A stretch of DNA of 64,000 nt, taken from contig CM055901.1 in NCBI GenBank assembly GCA_029582155.1, positions 4,705,374 to 4,769,373 of the forward strand, given 5' to 3'. A program made the position numbers and the translations under genes. The notes beneath the pieces are model-generated. The model was given only the letters and a program-made list of their open reading frames with translations, did no database searches and was not told the DNA's origin. Source of the stretch: Panopea generosa (taxonomy: Eukaryota; Mollusca; Bivalvia; Adapedonta; Hiatellidae). Positions 63,329 to 64,000 of the stretch are shown piece after piece. How positions within the stretch are numbered: position 1 is the first letter of the stretch; every line of letters starts with the position of its first letter.

Positions 63329-63417
63329 CTGAAAACAAGGTGAAGTAATGAAAAAGTATACTGTTGTTTATTGTACATCAATATTTCAAGCAAAACATTA
63401 CTTTGATTTTAGTAATA

Positions 63418-63598
63418 CAGTCAAACCTGTCTTAAGCAGCAAGTCAAGGGAAGGAGCAAAAGCGGCCTTTTAAGACAGGTTTTGCTTAATACAGGTAAAT
63501 TTGCTCTGAAAACACAGAAATGGGAAATAGGAAATGTATGTGGCTGCTTAAGACAAGTGACTGCTTATTAGAGGTGACCACTTATACAGGTTTGACTG
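63418..63598. mobile_element. MITE family B, intact long copy
   Basis: 181 bp from CAGTCAAACCTGTCTTAAGC to ATACAGGTTTGACTG, flanked by TA. Contains internal repeats of the subterminal motif CTTAAGACA. Confidence 0.85.
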
Positions 63599-64000
63599 TA
63601 ACTGAAATTTAATAGTTTCTAGTAGGCACCTTCTTTTTATATTTCATGTCAAGTTATTATAGTGAGCTGCTAATTGGTTAAAGAAAGTACAAAAAATGTG
63701 CAGGGCATCAAATTTTGTTTTTTTATTTCTGATTGTAAGAAAATGAAAAATGGGCAAACAATCACTTTAGTGTAGACTTATTTTATTTTTGTTATTCAAC
63801 ATTAGACTTGTATTCATTTTACTTTCTTAATACATTATACTGAGACACTCTAAAGAAACTTGGTTAGCTCAACATAAATTTTCTCCCAGCTGACACCAGC
63901 TTCAGAATTCAAAGTGTTAAATATGACCCCCATTATTCCAATCTAGTTGTCCAATAGTTAACCAAGCTTGTCGGGTAATCTCCAGTTTCAGATGTTCCTT

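Noticed and set aside
63800-64000. Possible further PLAT exon at the right edge
   Set aside because: A minus-strand frame at 63958..64000 with a GTTAAC donor would be in phase with W1, but it lacks the expected G-E-L-x-K-V-R core and W-F-L-E-K end, and another frame gives only a weak QAWL resemblance. Not enough to call.

Overview
This is eukaryotic, AT-rich genomic DNA. The interrupted genes, tRNA-derived SINEs, mariner, piggyBac and pogo-like elements, many minisatellites and the style of the dispersed repeats (blocks of internal tandem repeats ending in GACAGAC-type runs) point to a mollusc, most likely a bivalve. That assignment is inference; no single sequence proves it.

Two protein-coding genes can be supported. 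The first fills almost the whole window on the minus strand. It is a multi-exon gene for a long protein built of tandem PLAT/LH2 domains, recognisable as LOXHD1-like (lipoxygenase homology domain-containing protein 1). I place 27 internal exons (W1 at 63202..63328 down to W27 at 2413..2567). Each has AG/GT borders, and all 26 junctions agree in reading phase. Together they give 3690 nt, a continuous 1230 codons. Neither the start codon nor the stop codon is in the window. The exons fall into a repeating six-exon super-module of two PLAT domains (about 155/158, 158, variable linker, 164, 120, 127 nt), seen four times, with partial copies at both ends.

The second gene is a Toll-like receptor with an uninterrupted 942-codon reading frame on the plus strand (17554..20382). 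It lies inside an 18.7-kb intron of the PLAT gene, in the opposite orientation. It has a signal peptide, LRRNT, LRRs, LRRCT, one membrane helix and a C-terminal TIR domain. The BB loop of the TIR carries Ala where most TLRs have Pro.

Everything else is intronic and repeat-rich. From left to right: 1-10 kb holds exons W27 to W22 with SINEs, two small palindromic MITE families and a piggyBac-like MITE nested in another MITE. 10-29 kb is the giant intron, with a 36-bp minisatellite, a SINE with clean 12-bp target duplications, a decayed LINE split by another repeat, the TLR, 21-, 48-, 31- and 87-bp minisatellites, and a roughly 4-kb segment bounded by inverted termini. 29-34 kb is dominated by a roughly 60-bp array of about 60 units. 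34-49 kb holds exons W19 to W11 with several long repeat elements, a mariner relic with both termini, and a 102-bp array. 49-64 kb holds exons W10 to W1 with a foldback element in an extra intron and 42-, 28- and 43-bp arrays.

The most unusual observation is that two large minisatellites (30.3-33.9 kb and 47.6-48.8 kb) look like tandem amplifications of the 3' end of the neighbouring PLAT-gene exon together with its 5' splice site. Each unit still carries a degraded copy of the exon's last codons followed by a donor-like GT. A third array (62.2-62.7 kb) abuts a true acceptor and carries an acceptor-like tract in every unit. The introns of this gene therefore appear to have grown by multiplying their own splice borders.
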